Positions 1 through 7,871 of a DNA stretch of 36,357 nucleotides are shown here, piece by piece. Position 1 is the stretch's first letter; every line of letters starts with the position of its first letter. Both the position numbers and the translations under genes were made by a program. Below the pieces are notes generated by a model. That model was not told the origin of the DNA. It did no database searches and saw nothing but the letters and a program-made list of their open reading frames with translations. This DNA comes from an uncultured Clostridia bacterium (GTDB lineage Bacteria; Bacillota; Clostridia; Christensenellales; UBA1242), in contig CALWKE010000005.1 of the NCBI GenBank assembly GCA_944381185.1, positions 1 through 36,357 of the forward strand, read 5' to 3'.

Positions 1-188
1 TATGCCCTTTTAATATCATATTTTTGTAAAATATGAAAAAGCATTGCACCACCACCAACAAATGGTTCAATGTATGTATCAATCGCTCCATTTTTTAATT
101 CTTGTGGTAACAATTCATCAAAAGTATTTATTAATTGGCTTTTTCCTCCAGCCCATTTTAAAAATGGTTTTGCAATATTTTTACACAT
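1..188 (-). CDS. Dam-type adenine-N6 DNA methyltransferase (partial, N-terminus)
   Basis: Only the first 62 residues lie in the window; the gene continues past the left edge. The start reads MCKNIAKPFLKWAGGKSQLI, followed by YIEPFVGGGAMLF. PFLKWAGGK and the EPFxGGG loop are the S-adenosylmethionine-binding region of D12-class (Dam family) enzymes, which methylate adenine in short DNA sites. The ATG at 188 is chosen because GGAGG at 195-199 sits 6 nt upstream; an in-frame ATG at 194 is too close to it. The start overlaps the end of the upstream XRE regulator by 8 nt, so the two are translationally coupled. No endonuclease gene is visible, so this could be a restriction-modification system, a phage methylase or an orphan. 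The catalytic DPPY motif is outside the window. Confidence 0.85.
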   Translation of the reverse strand, partial: MCKNIAKPFLKWAGGKSQLINTFDELLPQELKNGAIDTYIEPFVGGGAMLFHILQKYDIKRA

Positions 189-396
189 TGTCATCCTCCT
201 TGATAAGTTCCATTATCTCGGATATATCACAATTAAGCACTTTGCATATTCGTAAAAGAACATCTAAACTAACTTGTTCATTTTTACCAAGTTTTGCTAG
301 TGTTGAAGTCCCTATATCTGACTTTAATCTTAATTCTGTTCTTGTCATACCATTATCAATAAGTTTTTTCCATAATTTGTTATATGAAATGCTCAT
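181..396 (-). CDS. XRE/Cro-family helix-turn-helix regulator
   Basis: A 71-residue protein made almost entirely of one HTH domain: a first helix (YNKLWKKLIDNG), the turn MTRTELRLKSDIGTSTLAKL, and then VSLDVLLRICKVLNCDISEI, the usual last helices of the Cro/cI fold. Small proteins like this act as dimeric repressors or as controller (C) proteins of restriction-modification units. GAGG lies 6 nt before ATG at 396. It overlaps the methylase downstream, so it probably controls that gene and itself. The DNA target is unknown. Many related proteins of this size are simply annotated as transcriptional regulators. Confidence 0.85.
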   Translation of the reverse strand: MSISYNKLWKKLIDNGMTRTELRLKSDIGTSTLAKLGKNEQVSLDVLLRICKVLNCDISEIMELIKEDDNV

Positions 397-424
397 ACCG
401 TACCTCTAAATTTATTCTAAGTGC

Positions 425-453
425 ATTATACTATAAATATTAGAAAATTACAA
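425..453 (-). promoter_or_regulatory. Promoter for XRE regulator-methylase pair
   Basis: On the minus strand, TTGTAA (448-453) and TATAAT (425-430) are separated by 17 nt, the ideal sigma-A spacing, and lie about 30 nt before the XRE start codon. Confidence 0.5.
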
Positions 454-497
454 CAAAATATTTGATTTATGAAATATTTTATCTCGTAAAATACTGC

Positions 498-1088
498 TTA
501 TTTGTTTTTTACTACTCTGATGGAATTTACTAGTTCGATAAATAAGTCTTGAATAAAGTTGTTTATATTTTTAACATTTATAAATTGGGGTTTATCATTA
601 TATAAGTTTCCTTTGTTATCTTTAGCATATCTTGAATGAGAGCCATCGCAATCAAGCTCTTCCAAAGCACAAATAAAAATTTTTATATCATCAAAGTTGT
701 CATTTTCTATACAATTGCATTCATTAAATCTTTTAATGATTTTATTCCATAATGTAATTAAACCATGTATGGGTTTGCATTCAATATTCAATAATTTGCA
801 GATATATTTCAAAGTAAGTTCCACTGTATGTCTTGCAAGAAATATAAAAGGAATTGTTAAAGAATTAGTGCGGAGTGTCATGATTACTACAGGCGAATGA
901 TTTTGTTTTAATAATGAATCTGCTATACAATTTAAAGCATTTGCATATCCTAATATGACTTCTTTTTCAGCTTCATCAGATTTAAATTCTTCTTTAAAAA
1001 TAGAGGCAGATGTAACAATATCCCATTCGTTTGTAATATATTTATCAAACCCATCTCTAACAAACATTTCTTTAGTGTATTTTGTCAT
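498..1088 (-). CDS. HEPN-like domain protein, function unknown
   Basis: A soluble helical protein of 196 residues. Around residue 80 it reads FIFLARHTVELTLKYICKLL, then HGLITLWNKI, and near residue 155 SHSRYAKDNKGN. The order 'helix with (R/E)..E..LK', 'HxLxxLW', and '(F)RYxxDxxG' is what is seen in HEPN-fold proteins related to abortive-infection and toxin-antitoxin families. I see this by pattern only. A clear RxxxxH RNase motif of active HEPN toxins is not evident, so it may be non-catalytic. AAGGAG sits 6 nt before ATG 1088, and an extended -10 (TGGTATAAT, 1114-1122) lies upstream. No partner gene is adjacent on the same transcript. Its closeness to the Dam/XRE pair hints at a defence neighbourhood, which is inference. 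Confidence 0.55.
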   Translation of the reverse strand: MTKYTKEMFVRDGFDKYITNEWDIVTSASIFKEEFKSDEAEKEVILGYANALNCIADSLLKQNHSPVVIMTLRTNSLTIPFIFLARHTVELTLKYICKLLNIECKPIHGLITLWNKIIKRFNECNCIENDNFDDIKIFICALEELDCDGSHSRYAKDNKGNLYNDKPQFINVKNINNFIQDLFIELVNSIRVVKNK

Positions 1089-1156
1089 TTTAATCTCCTT
1101 AAAATATAGTTACATTATACCATAAAATTTGTTACAAATATAGTCAAAATTAAATT

Positions 1157-1195
1157 TATAAAAAAGACTAAACCAACTTAACTTGATTTAGTCTT
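1157..1195 (-). terminator. Intrinsic terminator of recF
   Basis: AAGACTAAA (1164-1172) pairs with TTTAGTCTT (1187-1195), with an inner CAA/TTG pairing. On the minus strand it is followed by a run of Ts. It lies about 44 nt after the recF stop. Confidence 0.75.
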
Positions 1196-1238
1196 ATAAA
1201 TTATTTCGCTAGTTTCAAAAGTGCTAGCCCTTGCTCTA

Positions 1239-2351
1239 TTATTTTTCTTTTTTTTCAACAAATTTTGTTTTGACCTTTGCGTTTTTAACCGTCATCATCA
1301 AATAATCTTCACTTGGCTTGAATTTGAAATATGTGCCCGTCATCAAAACTTGAAAACCTGCAAGTTTTTCATAGAGTTTTCTCTGCCTTGCCGAATCAAG
1401 TTCACTAAACACATCATCAAGCACCAAAATGGGCTTTTCTCCCAGTTCTCTTTCAAACACCAAAAGTTCGGCAATCTTTAGCGCAAGCACAATGCTTCGC
1501 TGCTGCCCTTGGCTGGCAAACACCTTTGAATCTCTGCCATTTAACTCAAACACAACATCATCACGATGTGGACCTATTGAAGTGTAGCCCAGTTCCATAT
1601 CTTTATCTAAATTAAAACGAAGTGATTTTAAAATTTCTTCTTTAATTTCTGCCGAAGTTTCTCCCCTTGCCCCGTCATACTTAATTTGAAGAGTGTCGCT
1701 GTCTTTTGATAAAAACTTAATTGTTTCATCTGCAAAAGGTGCAAGTTTGTTTATAAAACTCTTTCGTGTTTTTATAATCAGCCCCGCAAGTGACGCAAGT
1801 TGCTCATTCCAAACTTCAATTTGGTCAATGATTAAATTTTTGTCATGCACTGTTTTTAAAAGTTTGTTTCGCTGAAAAAGTACCTTTTGATAGCGTTGCA
1901 CCAAATTATAATAAGAACCTGAAAGTTCAGAAATGTCGGTATCCATAAAGTCACGGCGTTCGGCAGGCGACCCGCTGACTATCACAAGGTCGTTTGGCGA
2001 AAAATAAACTGCAACAAGGTTGCCAAAAATGTCACTAACCTTTTTTATTTCATTTGAATTTATAAAAAATTTTTTACCTGTTTCTTTGCCCAGCACACAT
2101 TCAAGTTTCATCTTTCCAAAATCACGCTCAATAACAAGTTCAACCCGTGCAAGTGATTGACTTTCACGAACCAAGTCTTCATCATGCGAAGTTCGTGGAC
2201 TCTTTGAAAGGGCAAGAAGCATAACCGCTTCGACCAAGTTAGTTTTCCCTTGCCCATTTCCGCCCGCAATCAAATTGACGCCTGAAAAAAACTCTGTTTC
2301 AAGCGTTTCATAATTTCTGAAATTTGTCAGTTTGCACGATTTTACTTGCAT
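1239..2351 (-). CDS. recF: DNA replication and repair protein RecF
   Basis: RecF is an SMC-like ATPase that loads RecA at single-strand gaps with RecO and RecR. The N-terminus MQVKSCKLTNFRNYETLE is typical. Walker A is GGNGQGKTN at about residue 35; the ABC-type signature region ASQGQQRSIVLALKIAE and Walker B PILVLDDVFSELD are near the C-terminus. About 370 residues fits the family. I chose ATG 2351, not the longer frame from 2387: GGAG lies 6 nt upstream, and the -10 box at 2368-2373 would exclude the longer start from the message. The gene diverges from dnaA, whereas in most Firmicutes recF follows dnaN on the same strand. Confidence 0.95.
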   Translation of the reverse strand: MQVKSCKLTNFRNYETLETEFFSGVNLIAGGNGQGKTNLVEAVMLLALSKSPRTSHDEDLVRESQSLARVELVIERDFGKMKLECVLGKETGKKFFINSNEIKKVSDIFGNLVAVYFSPNDLVIVSGSPAERRDFMDTDISELSGSYYNLVQRYQKVLFQRNKLLKTVHDKNLIIDQIEVWNEQLASLAGLIIKTRKSFINKLAPFADETIKFLSKDSDTLQIKYDGARGETSAEIKEEILKSLRFNLDKDMELGYTSIGPHRDDVVFELNGRDSKVFASQGQQRSIVLALKIAELLVFERELGEKPILVLDDVFSELDSARQRKLYEKLAGFQVLMTGTYFKFKPSEDYLMMTVKNAKVKTKFVEKKEK

Positions 2352-2367
2352 AGTTTGCTCCAAATCA

Positions 2368-2396
2368 ATTATACCTTTTTGCTTCATTTTTGTCTA
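2368..2396 (-). promoter_or_regulatory. recF promoter
   Basis: Minus strand TAGACA (2391-2396), 17 nt, TATAAT (2368-2373). The predicted start of transcription is near 2361, ten bases before the chosen start codon, leaving just room for GGAG. Confidence 0.65.
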
Positions 2397-2452
2397 ATAA
2401 TTGACTCTTTTTTGTTAAAGACGCCAAAAATTTTTAAAGTTTAATAATCTTC

Positions 2453-2481
2453 TTGATTTTTAAACTAAATCTTAATATAAT
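2453..2481 (+). promoter_or_regulatory. dnaA promoter
   Basis: TTGATT (2453-2458), 17 nt, TATAAT (2476-2481). The predicted transcript starts near 2488, which rules out the ATG at 2487 as the dnaA start and supports the TTG at 2514. It is back to back with the recF promoter, in a spacer of only about 160 bp. Confidence 0.7.
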
Positions 2482-2513
2482 TAAAAATGATTACTTTTGG
2501 GCGGAGGTTTCTT

Positions 2514-3908
2514 TTGGAAAACAACGATTTTATTTCTTCAACAAATATAGACTTTGAATATCTATGGCAAAATATTCAAGAGGAAATCGCTAAAAACACA
2601 TCAACCCTTTCATTTGATGTTTGGATAAAAAGTCTTGAATTTGTGGATATTAAAGAGAACACCATTGTTCTTGCAACCCAAACAAAGAGCACCAAAGATA
2701 TTCTGCTTAAAAAATATAAAAATATTATTCTTTCGGCTTGCAACAAGGTGTATGGTGCAATTTCAAAACTTGAAATCATCATTAAAGATGAACCTGAAGA
2801 GAGTGAAGAACCTTCAAATGATGATGAGCCATCACGCGTTTATGTTAAAGAAGACGGCAAAACAAGTGAATATGAACCAAACGAAAGTTTTAGGTTTAAC
2901 CCAAAATACACCTTTGAAAACTTTATCGTTGGTGGAAGCAACCAATTTGCCTGTGCGGCAGCAAAGGCAGTTGCCGAAGCACCAAGCACAAAAATCAATC
3001 CCCTGTTTATCTATGGTGGTTCGGGGCTTGGCAAAACTCACCTTCTTCACGCAATTGGCAACTATTTGCTTGAACATAAACCAAAACTTAAAGTTATTTA
3101 TGTTACAACCGATAAGTTTACTAATGACTTTATTTCGGCAATTCAAACAAACACAACTGCAAAATTCAGAGAGGTTTACAGCAGTGCCGATGTTTTGATT
3201 ATTGACGACATTCAGGCAATTATTAAAAAGCCTGCCGTTCAAGAACAATTCTTTAATCTGTTTAATGAACTCTATCAAAACGGCAAGCAGATTGTTATCA
3301 CCTCTGATAAACAGCCAAAAGAGCTCAACCCTCTTGAAGAAAGGTTAAGGTCACGCTTTGAATGGGGCATGCTTGCCGACATTGGCGTGCCTGACATTGA
3401 AACAAGAATTGCAATTCTCATCAAAAAAGCACAGATTGAAAGATATAATGTTTCAAGAGAAGTTATTGAATATATTGCCGAAGTTGCAACAACCAATATT
3501 CGTGAAATGGAAGGGTTTTTGTCACGAACGGTGTTCTATTCAAATCTTCTTAAAGAAGATGTGGTAACCATTGATTCTGCTCGTGAAGCACTTAAAAACA
3601 TCGCAAAACAAGATGATGAAACAGTTGATGCCACACGAATTATTGAAGTTGTCTGCAAATTCTTTAATATCAAAAAAGAATATATGCTTGCAAGAAAGCG
3701 AACAAAAAATATTGCAGAAGCAAGGCAGATTGCAATGTATCTTATTAGTGACATGATAAACATTCCGCTAGAAGCCGTTGGAAACATCTTTGGCAAAGAC
3801 CACTCAACCGTTATCTATGCAAAAAACAAAGTGCTTGAAGATATGGCAAAGTCGAAAAAACTTGAAGTTCAAATTAACGATATCAGGCAAATGATTGAAG
3901 GAAAATAA
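2514..3908 (+). CDS. dnaA: Chromosomal replication initiator DnaA
   Basis: DnaA binds and melts the chromosome origin. The AAA+ domain has Walker A GGSGLGKTH and Walker B VLIIDDIQ; the C-terminal DNA-binding domain carries GKDHSTVIYA, the family signature. The N-terminal domain I (LWQNIQEEIAKN...FDVWIKSL) and an acidic linker rich in E/D/S precede them. About 464 residues is normal. The start is most likely TTG at 2514: GGAGG at 2503-2507 is 6 nt upstream, while the in-frame ATG at 2487 has no Shine-Dalgarno and lies at the promoter's own start site. A TTG start would help keep DnaA levels low. dnaN follows after 11 nt, so they are one operon. Confidence 0.97.
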   Translation: MENNDFISSTNIDFEYLWQNIQEEIAKNTSTLSFDVWIKSLEFVDIKENTIVLATQTKSTKDILLKKYKNIILSACNKVYGAISKLEIIIKDEPEESEEPSNDDEPSRVYVKEDGKTSEYEPNESFRFNPKYTFENFIVGGSNQFACAAAKAVAEAPSTKINPLFIYGGSGLGKTHLLHAIGNYLLEHKPKLKVIYVTTDKFTNDFISAIQTNTTAKFREVYSSADVLIIDDIQAIIKKPAVQEQFFNLFNELYQNGKQIVITSDKQPKELNPLEERLRSRFEWGMLADIGVPDIETRIAILIKKAQIERYNVSREVIEYIAEVATTNIREMEGFLSRTVFYSNLLKEDVVTIDSAREALKNIAKQDDETVDATRIIEVVCKFFNIKKEYMLARKRTKNIAEARQIAMYLISDMINIPLEAVGNIFGKDHSTVIYAKNKVLEDMAKSKKLEVQINDIRQMIEGK

Positions 3909-3919
3909 AGGAGAATATT

Positions 3920-5023
3920 ATGAAACTTATTTGTGAAGGATTAGATTTAAGTGACGCAGTGTTAAAGGTTATTCGTGCAACTGCCGTAAGAACAACAAAT
4001 CCAATACTTGAAGGCATCAAACTTCATGCAGATGAAGACAAACTTACACTTTCTGCAACCGACCTTGAAATTTCGATTGAAAAAACAATTGATGCCGATG
4101 TCAAAATTCCGGGAGATGTTGTTGTTCCGGGCAAGTTTTTTGCAGATTTTGTTAAAAAACTTTCAAACGAACAAATTGAACTTTCACTGACAAATGAACA
4201 TTCACTTAAAATTAAATATACCGATTCAGAGGGCTATCTTCAATGTTTAAGTGCAGAAGAATTCCCTGTTATAAAAGAGATTTCAGCCCCTGAAAAACTT
4301 ACTCTTACAAAGAATAATCTTAAAGAACTTATTGACAAAACAATCTTTTCAGTTGCAGTTGATGATGCAAGACCAATTCTTAAAGGTTGTTTGTTTGAAA
4401 TTGATAACGGCATGGTTACTGCTGTTGCACTTGACGGCTATCGTTTGGCAATGGTTAAAATGCCAGCAGAGTGCACTGTTCAAAAAACAAGTTTTATTAT
4501 TCCTGCAAGATGCTTGGGTGAAATTTCAAAACTTGTTGAAGCCAGTGACGACCCTATTGATGTTTTGATTGGCGAAAAACATATCTTTTTAAGTGACGGA
4601 ACAACCAAAATTATGACAAGACTTATTGAAGGTGAATTTATTAACTATCATCAAGTTATTCCTAATTCAACCACAACAACAATAACCATAAATAAAGCCC
4701 AACTTGAAGACGGACTTGAAAGAGCAAGTTTGCTTGCAAGAATGGATAAAAATAATCTTGTTAAATTTGATATTCGTGACAAGGTGTTAACCTTAACTTC
4801 TGCATCAAACATCGGAAATGTAACCGAAAACATCACAATTTCATTAGAGGGCAAAGACCTTCAAATTGCGTTCAATGCAAGGTATTTAAGTGACTGCATG
4901 CACACAATTTCAGATGAATTTATCAAAATAAACTTCACATCTTCAATTGCACCATGCACAATTTGCTCGGCTGATGATGATAAATATCTCTACTTAATTT
5001 TACCAGTAAGAATTGTTGAATAA
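3920..5023 (+). CDS. dnaN: DNA polymerase III beta subunit (sliding clamp)
   Basis: The 367-residue protein has the family length and three repeated clamp domains. Recognisable pieces are NPILEGIKL near residue 28, DARPILKGCLFE near 150, LDGYRLAMVKMP near 175 and the C-terminal YLILPVRIVE, which corresponds to the LxxPxR end that forms part of the partner-binding pocket. The dimer ring holds the polymerase on DNA. AAAGGAG lies 7 nt before ATG. It is co-transcribed with dnaA and is followed closely by a membrane-protein gene whose ribosome-binding site overlaps the dnaN stop. Confidence 0.97.
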   Translation: MKLICEGLDLSDAVLKVIRATAVRTTNPILEGIKLHADEDKLTLSATDLEISIEKTIDADVKIPGDVVVPGKFFADFVKKLSNEQIELSLTNEHSLKIKYTDSEGYLQCLSAEEFPVIKEISAPEKLTLTKNNLKELIDKTIFSVAVDDARPILKGCLFEIDNGMVTAVALDGYRLAMVKMPAECTVQKTSFIIPARCLGEISKLVEASDDPIDVLIGEKHIFLSDGTTKIMTRLIEGEFINYHQVIPNSTTTTITINKAQLEDGLERASLLARMDKNNLVKFDIRDKVLTLTSASNIGNVTENITISLEGKDLQIAFNARYLSDCMHTISDEFIKINFTSSIAPCTICSADDDKYLYLILPVRIVE

Positions 5024-5033
5024 GGATAAAACT

Positions 5034-5723
5034 ATGAATACTTTTAAAAAAGACTTGGCTTGCAATATTTCACTTATTGTTGTGCTTGCCTTCACTGTTT
5101 GCCACCTTGTGCTTATTTCACTAAATCTTTTCAGTGTGACAAACTTTAACCTTTATGAAGATTTTAACTACCTTGTGGCATATTTGTTTATAATTTTTTC
5201 ACTTGCACTTTATATCTTTGGGTTTTTTATCACAAAAATTAAGGGGCTTGCCTTTCCTGCTTGGCTTCGAATTATGTTTTATTTTGCTTTCTTTGTGTTC
5301 ACAAACACTTTTTACATTTTGGGCTGGCATCAAAATATTATTGCCGTTGCATTCATGTTTGCATACCTTGGGTTTTGCATTGGTGTGGTCAGCCTTTCAG
5401 TGTTCTATAACGCTCAAAAAGATGACAAGAACAGGCTTAAATCTTCAAAAAAATTTATTTTGACATCTGTGTTTTTCTATTCAGTTGGTGCAAGTTCACT
5501 TTTGGTTTTAATTATAACTGCAATAAAAGCCTTCTTCTTCCCTGAATATGTCATGACCGATATTTTGGTTTTTGTTGTTGAAATGTGCTCAATGCTTCTT
5601 GTTATAATTGCTTTAACCATTGCGTTTTCACTTTCGCTTGATAAAAGCAAAACTTTCATCAACTCTTGCCTTGTTAAATATGTTCCAATTTCATCAGCAA
5701 GAAAATCTGTTAAAGAAAAATAA
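5034..5723 (+). CDS. Six-helix membrane protein, unknown function
   Basis: About 229 residues with six hydrophobic stretches, at roughly residues 8-30, 40-63, 75-95, 97-123, 140-168 and 175-203, and a short basic tail. I do not recognise a family. ATG 5034 is preferred over an earlier in-frame start inside dnaN, because AAGGA ends 7 nt before it. It is the last gene of the dnaA-dnaN operon, since a strong terminator follows. In other Firmicutes this slot often holds yaaA or recF. The position suggests constitutive, growth-linked expression; a role in replication is not implied by the sequence. Confidence 0.75.
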   Translation: MNTFKKDLACNISLIVVLAFTVCHLVLISLNLFSVTNFNLYEDFNYLVAYLFIIFSLALYIFGFFITKIKGLAFPAWLRIMFYFAFFVFTNTFYILGWHQNIIAVAFMFAYLGFCIGVVSLSVFYNAQKDDKNRLKSSKKFILTSVFFYSVGASSLLVLIITAIKAFFFPEYVMTDILVFVVEMCSMLLVIIALTIAFSLSLDKSKTFINSCLVKYVPISSARKSVKEK

Positions 5724-5729
5724 AAAATT

Positions 5730-5757
5730 AACCTTGAATTTTCAAGGTTTTTATTTT
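5730..5757 (+). terminator. Terminator of the dnaA-dnaN operon
   Basis: AACCTTGAA (5730-5738) pairs with TTCAAGGTT (5741-5749), followed by TTTATTTT. Confidence 0.85.
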
Positions 5758-5782
5758 GCAAGTTTTAAAGCGAAGTTTGTTC

Positions 5783-5812
5783 TTGACAAATAAGCATATA
5801 TTTGTTTATAAT
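5783..5812 (+). promoter_or_regulatory. Promoter of rpmH-rnpA-yidD-yidC-jag operon
   Basis: A consensus TTGACA (5783-5788), 18 nt, TATAAT (5807-5812), about 60 nt ahead of rpmH. This is the strongest-looking promoter in the core region, as expected for a ribosomal protein gene. Confidence 0.8.
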
Positions 5813-5870
5813 AAAGCGGTAACTATGCAAAATGTATAGAACTAAACTATCGTAGGAGAATTTGATTATT

Positions 5871-6008
5871 ATGAAAAGAACTTATCAACCAAAAAAGAAC
5901 CATAAGAACAAAGTTCATGGATTCAGACAAAAAATGAGAACAAAAGGTGGCAGAAGGGTTCTTGCCAGAAGAAGAAACAAAGGTCGCAAAGAATTGATTA
6001 GAAAATAA
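5871..6008 (+). CDS. rpmH: 50S ribosomal protein L34
   Basis: A 45-residue, very basic protein starting [20 protein letters not shown] and continuing with [20 protein letters not shown], the conserved L34 sequence almost throughout. It belongs to the large ribosomal subunit. AGGAGAA lies 9 nt before the ATG. rnpA follows 13 nt after the stop, the standard bacterial order. Confidence 0.98.
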   Translation: MKRTYQPKKNHKNKVHGFRQKMRTKGGRRVLARRRNKGRKELIRK

Positions 6009-6021
6009 TTTAGGTGCGTTA

Positions 6022-6372
6022 ATGTTAAAAAAAGATAATAGACTGAAAAAACGCTATCAATTTGCCTATGTTTACCGTGCAGGAAGTCATGTTTCTGGTA
6101 AGCATGTTGTGCTTTATTTCACACCTTCAAAAACAAAAAACATAAAAGTTGGCTTTGCCGTAACAAAAAAATTGGGCAAAGCCTATCTTCGTAATTTTAT
6201 TAGAAGAAGGCTTCGTGAAATTATTTACGCACAAATTCCGACCCTTAAACAAAACTTCAACTTGATTGTTGTTGCAAAACAGGGTTGTGACACCTGCAAC
6301 TTTGGTGAACTTGAAAAAGAAATTGAAACTTTACTTAAAAAAGCAGAACTTAAAAATGAAAAAATTCTTTAA
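6022..6372 (+). CDS. rnpA: Ribonuclease P protein component
   Basis: RnpA is the protein cofactor of RNase P, which trims tRNA 5' ends. The 116-residue protein has the family start (LKKDNRLKKRYQFAYVYRAG) and the RNA-binding RNR motif in KLGKAYLRNFIRRRLRE at about residue 52-68. Length is typical. Its 3' end overlaps yidD by 17 nt, so both are co-translated. A partner substrate in this window is the tRNA-Ser at 23964. Confidence 0.95.
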   Translation: MLKKDNRLKKRYQFAYVYRAGSHVSGKHVVLYFTPSKTKNIKVGFAVTKKLGKAYLRNFIRRRLREIIYAQIPTLKQNFNLIVVAKQGCDTCNFGELEKEIETLLKKAELKNEKIL

Positions 6373-6631
6373 ATTTATTATCAGTATTCCAAAATATATT
6401 GCACTCTTTTTTGTTGCAATATTCAAATTTTGCATCTCCCCATTCATTCCCCACGCATGCAAATTCACACCAACCTGCTCGCTTTATGCGAGTGACGCAT
6501 TTGCTGAATGGGGTTTTTTTGTTGGTTTTGGTTTAACCGTAAAAAGAATTTTTAGATGCAATGCGTTCTCAAAAGGCGGAACAGACAATGTTCCCATTAA
6601 CCCAAAAAAGAAATATAAAAATTTTATGTAA
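6356..6631 (+). CDS. yidD: Membrane protein insertion efficiency factor YidD
   Basis: YidD is a small peripheral membrane protein that helps YidC insert proteins. It has the family motif FKFCISPFIPHACKFTPTCS at residues 20-39, with C-x-x-x-P-T-CS, then YASDAFAEWG and KRIFRCNAFSKGGTDNVP. The 91 residues begin at ATG 6356, inside the end of rnpA; the longer frame further upstream is only the overlap. The N-terminus is an amphipathic/hydrophobic helix (FFKFIISIPKYIALFFVAIF). yidC follows after 9 nt. Confidence 0.95.
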   Translation: MKKFFKFIISIPKYIALFFVAIFKFCISPFIPHACKFTPTCSLYASDAFAEWGFFVGFGLTVKRIFRCNAFSKGGTDNVPINPKKKYKNFM

Positions 6632-6640
6632 GGAGAAGTT

Positions 6641-7867
6641 ATGAATATCTTTTCAGTTCTTGCCGTCAATGCTCCCGGGGGTCTTTGGTCAATTTTAATT
6701 GATTGGATTAACGGTGGCATTTTAAACTTTGGTTGGACAATTTTGCTTTTAACACTTCTTGTTAAAATTGTGCTTTCGCCGCTTGATTTTGGCGTTAAAT
6801 ACACAACAAAAAAACAGATGCTTGTTCAGCAAAAATGTGCACCACAAATTGCCAAACTTCAAAAGAAATTTGGAAACGACCAAAAAACACTTCAAGTTCA
6901 GCAACAAGCACTCTATAAACGAGAAGGTTTAAACATGGGTGTTGGTTGCATTGTTATGCTTGTTAACCTTATCCTCACAATGGTCATCTTTTTCACTCTC
7001 TATTCTTCACTTCGTTCAGTTTCAGCATATCATGCTATTGATGAATATGAACAAATCCACGCAGAATATGAAAGCAGTTATTATCAAAGTTTGATTGATT
7101 TTAGTGACAGCGATGAAATTGTTGATAAAGAAAGTGCAATGGAGTGGCAAACAAACTTTGACACGGCAAAAGAATTTGTTGAAAATGAAGAAAATGACCC
7201 TGAAAGTCCAGAATTTATTGAACATGAAACCACTTATGAAAATGGGCTTGCTATGGCTCAAAAAGCAACCGAAGATGCTTCAAAATCTGCCGTTAATAAA
7301 TGGAATAGCATAAAGTCTTCTTGGCTTTGGATTGAAAACATTTGGGTTGCAGATGCAACAACTTCACCTTTCCCAACTTATGACGGGCTTAAAAGTTTAG
7401 CATCAAATGGCGGAAAATATTACTCTGAATATGTAACAAATAAAATTAATGAAGCAGAATATAACACAATCGCTGGATTGATTCAACAAAATTCAAGGGC
7501 ACAAAATGGCTATTATATTTTGGCAGTGCTTGCTGGTGTGTTGACCTTTTTGTCACAATGGCTTGCTGAACTTCATAACAAACTAAAAAGCAAAAAAGCA
7601 AATATTGTTGCAAAACAAGCAAGTCAGCCGGGAAATGCCATGAAGATTATGAAATTTATTATGCCAGTTATCATGGTGCTATTTGTTATCTCAACTGGTG
7701 CATCGTTCGGTATTTACATTTTAACCAGCAACCTTGCAAGTATGCTTATTGGTGAAATTGTAACTCTTATTATTGCAAAACTCACAAAAAAGAAACAACT
7801 TGAAGTTGAAGAAATGCTTGAAAAAGAGGCTAACAGATTAATCAAAAAAGGAAAATTACAGGAGTAA
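6641..7867 (+). CDS. yidC: YidC/Oxa1-family membrane protein insertase
   Basis: YidC inserts proteins into the membrane, alone or with SecYEG. Matching features are the first core helix FGWTILLLTLLVKIVLSPLD, the cytoplasmic hairpin with KKFGNDQKTLQVQQQALYKR, and helices at about residues 100-125, 285-310 and 340-385. It has no lipobox signal peptide of the Bacillus SpoIIIJ type. Between the second and third core helices there is an acidic extracytoplasmic loop of about 150 residues (roughly 128-285), rich in D/E, which is much longer than in Bacillus. AAGGAG lies 6 nt before ATG. The gene is placed between yidD and jag, the normal order. Confidence 0.93.
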   Translation: MNIFSVLAVNAPGGLWSILIDWINGGILNFGWTILLLTLLVKIVLSPLDFGVKYTTKKQMLVQQKCAPQIAKLQKKFGNDQKTLQVQQQALYKREGLNMGVGCIVMLVNLILTMVIFFTLYSSLRSVSAYHAIDEYEQIHAEYESSYYQSLIDFSDSDEIVDKESAMEWQTNFDTAKEFVENEENDPESPEFIEHETTYENGLAMAQKATEDASKSAVNKWNSIKSSWLWIENIWVADATTSPFPTYDGLKSLASNGGKYYSEYVTNKINEAEYNTIAGLIQQNSRAQNGYYILAVLAGVLTFLSQWLAELHNKLKSKKANIVAKQASQPGNAMKIMKFIMPVIMVLFVISTGASFGIYILTSNLASMLIGEIVTLIIAKLTKKKQLEVEEMLEKEANRLIKKGKLQE

Positions 7868-7871
7868 ACTT

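Noticed and set aside
1114..1147. TTGACT at 1142-1147 as the -35 of the HEPN-like gene
   Set aside because: The spacing to TATAAT is 22 nt, too long; an extended -10 is the better reading.
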